This document shows, in pieces, positions 1 to 4,259 of a DNA stretch of 5,871 bases. A program made the position numbers and the translations under genes. The number at the start of each line of letters is the position of its first letter. Positions within the stretch are counted from its first letter, which is position 1. The DNA is from Demequinaceae bacterium UBA4004. GTDB taxonomy: Bacteria > Actinomycetota > Actinomycetes > Actinomycetales > Demequinaceae. The stretch spans positions 7,683-13,553 of the forward strand of contig DGBM01000148.1 in the NCBI GenBank assembly GCA_002384765.1. Direction: 5' to 3'. The notes under the pieces are model-generated. The model saw only the letters and a program-made list of their open reading frames with translations. It had not been told where the DNA came from and did no database searches.

Positions 1-4
1 CACG

Positions 5-66
5 GTGTGCGGTAGAGGTGCGCACACGAGAAAGGGCCCCGGCTCGCAAGCCAGGGCCCTTTCTCG
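5..66 (-). terminator. Tandem-hairpin transcription terminator after livF
   Basis: A 13-bp perfect inverted repeat (arms 27-39 and 54-66) begins 8 nt past the livF stop. Its loop holds a nested 4-bp stem (41-44 with 49-52) closed by a 4-nt loop, so the structure is one long hairpin with a single C/A mismatch. A second hairpin abuts it further downstream in the minus direction: 7-bp arms 5-11 and 21-27 with a 9-nt loop. No T-run follows on the minus strand, so this is not a textbook intrinsic terminator, but U-poor strong hairpins at operon ends are common in high-GC actinobacteria. The long hairpin is symmetric and could also stop transcription arriving on the plus strand from left of the window. 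The structure is seen directly; termination is inferred. Confidence 0.75.
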
Positions 67-73
67 GGACTGT

Positions 74-802
74 TTACGCGCCCAGCGTGCCCAGGTACAG
101 TTCGATGACCTTGGGGTCCTTCAGCAGCTCCTGGCCGGTCGCGGTGTACGCGGACGTGCCCTGGTCCATGACGTAGCCGCGGTCGCAGATCTGCAGGCAA
201 CGGCGGGCGTTCTGTTCCACCATGATGACCGTGACGCCGGTCCGGTTGATCTCGCGTGTGCGCACAAAGGTCTCGTCCTGGAGGACGGGGGACAGGCCGG
301 CGGAAGGCTCGTCGAGAAGCAGCACCTGCGGGTCCATCATGAGCGCACGTGCCATGGCCACCATCTGCCGCTCACCGCCCGAGAGCGATCCGGCACGCTG
401 GCTACGACGATCCCCCAGGGTGGGGAAGAGCTCGACCACTCGATCGAATTGCTGGGGGAACTTCTTGTGGGCCTGGTAGGCCCCCATCTCGAGGTTCTCC
501 TTGATAGTGAGCGAGGGGAACACGTTGTCGTTCTGTGGAACGAAGCCCACGCCCAGGTGAACGAGTTCGTCTGCCCGTTTGCCGGTGATGACCTGACCTT
601 CGAGTGTCACCGTGCCCTCGCGGATCGGCACCAGACCGAACAGTGCCTTGAGGAAGGTGGACTTTCCGGCGCCGTTGGGGCCGATGACTCCGATCAACTC
701 GCCTTGCTTCACCGTCATTGAACAGCCGTTGAGGATGTCCACGCCGGGAAGATACCCGGCAATGATCTCGTCGGCCTGGAGAATGGTGGGCGCATCGGTC
801 AT
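74..802 (-). CDS. livF: Branched-chain amino acid ABC transporter, ATP-binding protein LivF
   Basis: This 242-residue protein is one of the two cytoplasmic ATPases that power a HAAT-family importer. The nucleotide-binding domain is complete: Walker A GPNGAGKST at residues 41-49, Q-loop Gln90, ABC signature LSGGE at 140-144, and Walker B VLLLDEP at 160-166. The switch position reads VEQN (195-198), with Gln in place of the usual His, which is normal for LivF. The C-terminus (IELYLG) is also LivF-like, and the length fits the family (about 235-245). The ATG at 800-802 has a GAGGAG ribosome binding site 8 nt upstream. The start overlaps the livG stop by 4 nt (ATGA), which indicates translational coupling. 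It is the last gene of the operon and is followed by a hairpin terminator. Substrate specificity (Leu/Ile/Val or other amides or amino acids) cannot be read from an ATPase. Confidence 0.94.
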   Translation of the reverse strand: MTDAPTILQADEIIAGYLPGVDILNGCSMTVKQGELIGVIGPNGAGKSTFLKALFGLVPIREGTVTLEGQVITGKRADELVHLGVGFVPQNDNVFPSLTIKENLEMGAYQAHKKFPQQFDRVVELFPTLGDRRSQRAGSLSGGERQMVAMARALMMDPQVLLLDEPSAGLSPVLQDETFVRTREINRTGVTVIMVEQNARRCLQICDRGYVMDQGTSAYTATGQELLKDPKVIELYLGTLGA

Positions 803-1644
803 GAGCTGGACTCCTCGGACAGGTCGGTGTCGTGGTGGACACCCAGGTAGGCCTCCTGCACTTCTGGGTTGAGCATCACGGTGTCGGGCGGACCTTCGGC
901 GATGATCCGGCCCTCCGCCATGACCACCACCCAGTCGGAGATCCGCCTGACCATGTGCATGTCGTGTTCGACGAACAACACGGAGACGCCCTCGTTCTTC
1001 AACTTCACGATGTGATCGAGCAGTGACTCCGTCAGAGCGGGGTTGACGCCCGCCATCGGCTCGTCGAGCATGACCATCTCAGGTTCGGACATGAGAGCGC
1101 GAGCCATCTCGAGCAACTTGCGCTGGCCGCCTGACAGCGAACCCGCGAAGTCGTCCTTCTTCTCGTACAACTTGAAGCGGTGGAGGAGGTCGTGTGCTCG
1201 TTCGGTGATGTCGGCCTCCCGCTGACGCCACAGCGACGGTACAAACGCGGCGAAGATGTTCTCGCCGCGCTGATCGGCCGCACCCAGCCGCATGTTCTCG
1301 ATGACGGTCATGCGGTTGAGCGCCTTTGTCAATTGAAAGGTCCTCACCTTGCCGGCCCTGGCAACCTTGGCGGGCGAGACGCCCTTCATGGACTTGCCGT
1401 TGAAGAGCCACTCACCCTTTTGGGGCTTGTCAAAGCCGGTCAGGAGGTTGAAGAAGGTGGACTTTCCGGCGCCGTTGGGACCGATGAGGGCCGTGATGGC
1501 GTGACGCTGGACCTCGAAGTGGTCCACATCGACCGCCGTCAGCCCGCCGAAGCGACGTTGGACGTGATCCGCAATGATGATCGGATCTTCTTTGTGCGCT
1601 CCGGGTTCCGAAGGGACGTGAGCGAACGGGTTCTTGTCAGTCAT
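799..1644 (-). CDS. livG: Branched-chain amino acid ABC transporter, ATP-binding protein LivG
   Basis: This 281-residue ATPase is the partner of LivF in the importer's nucleotide-binding heterodimer. It has Walker A GPNGAGKST at residues 55-63, Q-loop Gln104 (TFQL), signature LSGGQ at 170-174, Walker B MVMLDEP at 190-196, and the switch His227 in VEHD. After the Q-loop comes the LivG-type helical insert (NMRLGAADQRGENIF, then a WRQRE stretch). The AYLG motif near the C-terminus (265-268) is typical of the family. About 20 polar residues precede the ATPase core, and a Ser/Glu-rich tail of about 12 residues follows AYLG; both make it slightly longer than E. coli LivG. The ATG at 1642-1644 is supported by a purine-rich GAGGGAG site 10 nt upstream. 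The gene overlaps the end of livM by 8 nt and the start of livF by 4 nt. Confidence 0.94.
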   Translation of the reverse strand: MTDKNPFAHVPSEPGAHKEDPIIIADHVQRRFGGLTAVDVDHFEVQRHAITALIGPNGAGKSTFFNLLTGFDKPQKGEWLFNGKSMKGVSPAKVARAGKVRTFQLTKALNRMTVIENMRLGAADQRGENIFAAFVPSLWRQREADITERAHDLLHRFKLYEKKDDFAGSLSGGQRKLLEMARALMSEPEMVMLDEPMAGVNPALTESLLDHIVKLKNEGVSVLFVEHDMHMVRRISDWVVVMAEGRIIAEGPPDTVMLNPEVQEAYLGVHHDTDLSEESSS

Positions 1645-2614
1645 TGAAGGCCAACTCCCTCTTGTCGCCGAGCACTCCTTGTGGTCTGAAGATCACCAGG
1701 AGCATGAGCGTGACTCCCACCAGCAGGAGTGAGAAGGGTTGGAGCTGTTCCTGCGACAGCACAGTGTCGGGAATCCACATGGCCGCCAGGCCCTTGATCA
1801 GGACGAGCGCGCACCAGAACAGGATGGAACCGAGCACGGGCCCGAAGATCGTGGCTGCGCCTCCAAGGAGCAATAACGTCCATATCCAGAAGGTAGTGGG
1901 GCGTCCCATCGAATCTGGTTGCACCGACGCTCCTAGGGACCAGATCACGCCGGCAATGGCTCCCACCGCGCCACCAATGACCAGCGCCTGCATCTTGTAC
2001 GAGTAGACGTTCTTCCCGAGCGATCGCACGGCGTCTTCGTCCTCCCGGATTCCCTTGAGGACGCGCCCCCATGGCGACCGGGACAGCCGCGCGAAGATGA
2101 GGATGAAGATGGCGACAATCACCCAGGCAACGAGGATGAGCCACCAACTTGTGGACCGGGTGCCGTGGAAGGCGAATGGTCCCACGTCCACCATGCGGTC
2201 GGGGAACGGCGAAAGATCCTCGAAGGGGCCCTTAAACTCATTGCCGCGAATACCGGTAGATGCGCCGGTGAGACTATTGAAGTTCTGCGAACGCCCCAGG
2301 TATCGCACCATTTCGGCGGCCGCAATGGTGACGATCGCGAGGTAGTCGCCGCGCAGCTTCAGGGTTGGCCAGCCAAGAATCAGGCCGAAGACCATGGACA
2401 CGGCGAGGGCCACGATGACCGCCAGCCAGATGGGTCCGCCTTCGCGGACGGTGATCGCGAATCCGTACATGCCCAGCAGCATGAAGCCCGCTTGACCCAT
2501 GTTCAGCAGGCCGGTAAGTCCAAAGTGAAAATTGAGGCCGACGGCCGCGAGGGCGAATGCCGCGGTGGTGGGGGTGAATGCCTCACGCACCACGTCAACG
2601 AGAAGGTCTCCCAT
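1637..2614 (-). CDS. livM: Branched-chain amino acid ABC transporter, permease LivM
   Basis: This 325-residue polytopic membrane protein is the second channel-forming subunit of the importer. Hydrophobic segments are visible at about residues 15-35, 40-57, 62-82, 88-104, 157-176, 208-228, 243-270 and 294-309. The N-terminal GLTGLLNMGQAGFMLLGMYG stretch matches the conserved LivM region (G-LNxGQAGFM-GAY type). The cytoplasmic coupling loop that docks onto an ATPase is at about 180-207 (SPWGRVLKGIREDEDAVRSL). The C-terminus RPQGVLGDKREL is also characteristic. The ATG at 2612-2614 lies 3 nt after the livH stop, so its ribosome binding site (AAAGGGTGG, about 2623-2631) sits inside the livH 3' end and the two permeases are probably coupled. 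Length is within the family range (about 290-430). Confidence 0.93.
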   Translation of the reverse strand: MGDLLVDVVREAFTPTTAAFALAAVGLNFHFGLTGLLNMGQAGFMLLGMYGFAITVREGGPIWLAVIVALAVSMVFGLILGWPTLKLRGDYLAIVTIAAAEMVRYLGRSQNFNSLTGASTGIRGNEFKGPFEDLSPFPDRMVDVGPFAFHGTRSTSWWLILVAWVIVAIFILIFARLSRSPWGRVLKGIREDEDAVRSLGKNVYSYKMQALVIGGAVGAIAGVIWSLGASVQPDSMGRPTTFWIWTLLLLGGAATIFGPVLGSILFWCALVLIKGLAAMWIPDTVLSQEQLQPFSLLLVGVTLMLLVIFRPQGVLGDKRELAFND

Positions 2615-2617
2615 GGT

Positions 2618-3781
2618 CTAGCCCACCCTTTCCGCTCGCCCAAGAATTCCTTGTGGTCTCACAAGGAGCACGATGATGAGGATTCCGAGCGCTGTGGCGT
2701 ACTTGAGGTCTGGACCGAGCCACAGCGTGGAGGTCTCCACGACGACTCCGATCACGAGTGATCCCGCGAGGGCGCCATAAGGCTGGCCGAGTCCGCCAAG
2801 TGTCACCGCCGCGAACATCAACAGCAGCAGTTTGGCGCCCACGTCGAACTTGGTGCCGCTGTCGTACAGGGCCATCAGGATGCCGCCGAGAGCGGCCAGG
2901 CTGACCGCCATGATCCACACCAGCCGAATGATCGAATCGACCTTGATGCCGGACGCGGCCGCGAGTGACGGGTTGTCTGATACCGCTCGAGTCGCTCGGC
3001 CGAGCCGAGTGCGCTGCAGGAAGAGGGCGACGCTAATGAGGACCACGGTAGCGATTGCGATGGACATCAACGTGATGTTGCCGATCTGAATGGGCCCTAC
3101 TTGGTGGCGCACCTCGATGGCCTTACTCAGGCGGAGCCGGTCGGGGCCGATCCACCACTGGAGGAAGTTCAGCAGCGCGAGCGAGAGGCCGATCGACACG
3201 ATCATCTGCTGAACGACGCCGACGCCGCGCTTGCGGAGTTTGCCCCACAGGAACTTGTCCTGGATCCAGCCGGTACCGCCTGCGATCACGATCGCCGCGA
3301 TGGCGGCCCACCACAGCGGCCATCCAATGACGAACTCCCAGGGGGTCAAGGGGATGCTCACGGGTTGATCCGTTGCGAAGAAGTACGCCACCATGGCGCC
3401 GAGCGAGACCTGCTCTCCGTGCGCGAAGTTGCTGAGGCCCGTAGTTCCGTAGATGAGCGACAGGCCGACAGACGCGAGCGCCAGCAACAAGCCAAACACG
3501 ACGCCGTTGAACACGTTTTGGAGGACTCGGGATTGGGCGTCCGATTCCGCGGTCTGCTCTGGGGTGGCCACTTCGGTCACGGCGATTGACTCCGCGATGG
3601 CGGCGGAGCCCAACGCGGGGGCGTGGTTGGCGGTGTCGGTGGTGACGATGCTGGTCAAGCTTGCGGACTGCGATGTCGCAGCCGTGGATTGGGCCGATAA
3701 CAGCCACGTCACCGCGGCCGCTGCAACAAGGAACACGACGAGTGCGCGCACCATTGCGCGGGTGCCAAGTGATCTCTTCAC
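2618..3781 (-). CDS. livH: Branched-chain amino acid ABC transporter, permease LivH, with exported N-terminal extension
   Basis: This is the first channel subunit of the importer. I start it at the GTG at 3779-3781, giving 387 residues, because a strong GGGGAGGA site ends 5 nt upstream. A longer version from a GTG at 3818-3820 (400 residues) has no such site. From residue 86 the protein is a standard LivH: LQNVFNGVVFGLLLALASVGLSLIYG, then the family motif GLSNFAHGE (115-123), six to eight further membrane segments, the ATPase-docking loop GRATRAVSDNPSLAAASGI (261-279), and the end RPQGILG (375-381). Residues 1-85 are extra compared with E. coli LivH (308 residues). They comprise a basic start (KRSLGTR), a hydrophobic helix (11-28) with a possible signal-peptidase site at LSA (28-30), then about 55 residues rich in Ala, Ser and Thr that would face outside. 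It leads the liv operon, 51 nt downstream of the thioesterase. Confidence 0.91.
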   Translation of the reverse strand: MKRSLGTRAMVRALVVFLVAAAAVTWLLSAQSTAATSQSASLTSIVTTDTANHAPALGSAAIAESIAVTEVATPEQTAESDAQSRVLQNVFNGVVFGLLLALASVGLSLIYGTTGLSNFAHGEQVSLGAMVAYFFATDQPVSIPLTPWEFVIGWPLWWAAIAAIVIAGGTGWIQDKFLWGKLRKRGVGVVQQMIVSIGLSLALLNFLQWWIGPDRLRLSKAIEVRHQVGPIQIGNITLMSIAIATVVLISVALFLQRTRLGRATRAVSDNPSLAAASGIKVDSIIRLVWIMAVSLAALGGILMALYDSGTKFDVGAKLLLLMFAAVTLGGLGQPYGALAGSLVIGVVVETSTLWLGPDLKYATALGILIIVLLVRPQGILGRAERVG

Positions 3782-3786
3782 TGGTG

Positions 3787-3794
3787 TCCTCCCC
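3787..3794 (-). promoter_or_regulatory. Ribosome binding site that fixes the livH start
   Basis: On the minus strand GGGGAGGA lies 5 nt before the GTG at 3779-3781. It is one of the best Shine-Dalgarno matches in the window and is the reason for choosing this start over the in-frame GTG at 3818-3820. The protein then begins MKRSLGTR followed by a hydrophobic helix, which is a natural signal-peptide N-terminus. Confidence 0.85.
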
Positions 3795-3799
3795 AGGTG

Positions 3800-3809
3800 G
3801 TTGCGCAAC
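3800..3809. promoter_or_regulatory. Perfect 10-bp palindrome upstream of livH (possible operator)
   Basis: GTTGCGCAAC is a perfect palindrome in the 51-nt gap between the thioesterase and livH, 5 nt upstream of the livH ribosome binding site. It lacks a loop, so it is more plausible as a protein-binding site than as a terminator. No regulator is encoded nearby and I cannot name one. A 10-bp palindrome can arise by chance, so the operator role is only a suggestion. Confidence 0.3.
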
Positions 3810-3832
3810 AATGTACACACGTCATGTTTCGG

Positions 3833-4240
3833 CTATGTAGCCAAGCCTTCGCGAAGGAAGCACGTGAGGCGAGCAGTTGCGACACGCTCTCGGCGTTCGT
3901 CAAGAATGGCGATCTCGTAGCTCGCGACGCTTCTTCCCAGGCGCAGCGCTGTGGCTTCTGCACGAACGAAACCGCTGCTAACCGCCCGGTGATGGGTGAT
4001 GCTGAGGTCCACTCCGACGGCTATCCGCCCGGGGCCAGCGTGGACGGCCGCTGCAAGCGATGCGATCGTCTCGGCCAAAGCTGCCGACGCGCCGCCGTGC
4101 AACAATCCGTACGGTTGCGTGTTGCCCTCGACCGGCATCGTCGCCGCCCCGCCTTCCGCAGACACCTGGATGATGGTCATGTGGAGGCGGTCGATGAGCC
4201 CGCCGAGGTCGGCATAGCCTGCCGCTGCGCTGTCGGTCAT
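3833..4240 (-). CDS. Hotdog-fold acyl-CoA thioesterase (PaaI / MenI-YdiI type)
   Basis: This predicted 135-residue cytoplasmic enzyme hydrolyses acyl-CoA or aryl-CoA thioesters. The core motif NTQPYGLLHGGASAALAET (residues 40-58) matches the E. coli YdiI/EntH group. Gln42, His48 and Glu57 have the same spacing as the YdiI active-site Gln48, His54 and Glu63, and Glu57 would be the catalytic base. A GVDLSITHHRA strand (76-86) corresponds to the G-EINANHVR region of YdiI. Length fits the family (about 135-150). The physiological substrate is unknown: a menaquinone-pathway (MenI) role or a phenylacetyl-CoA clean-up role are both possible. The ATG at 4238-4240 has no clear ribosome binding site, but any further in-frame extension would run into polA on the other strand and adds sequence unlike the family. 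Its start faces polA across 19 nt, and it ends 51 nt before livH with no hairpin terminator between, so read-through into liv is possible. Confidence 0.88.
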   Translation of the reverse strand: MTDSAAAGYADLGGLIDRLHMTIIQVSAEGGAATMPVEGNTQPYGLLHGGASAALAETIASLAAAVHAGPGRIAVGVDLSITHHRAVSSGFVRAEATALRLGRSVASYEIAILDERRERVATARLTCFLREGLAT

Positions 4241-4259
4241 AGGGGATAGGTTGGCACCT
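4241..4259. promoter_or_regulatory. 19-nt divergent gap between the thioesterase gene and polA
   Basis: The two start codons point away from each other with only 19 nt between. The plus strand carries AGGGGATAGG at 4241-4250, a plausible if weak ribosome binding site 9 nt before the polA GTG. No such site is visible for the thioesterase on the minus strand. The gap is too short for two sigma-factor promoters, so each gene's promoter must lie inside the other's coding region, or the genes are transcribed from promoters I cannot identify. I see no convincing -10/-35 pair. Confidence 0.45.

Noticed and set aside
5..721. Plus-strand open frame (238 codons) opposite livF
   Set aside because: It begins within the terminator hairpin and reads antisense through every livF motif. 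No family resemblance is visible.
2618..3820. Longer livH from the GTG at 3818-3820
   Set aside because: There is no ribosome binding site before it, and the extra 13 residues would run through the real site at 3787-3794. The GTG at 3781 has an excellent site at the right distance.
3800..3842. Terminator between the thioesterase and livH
   Set aside because: The two inverted repeats here have loops of 0 and 2 nt, short stems and no T-run, so they are poor terminators.
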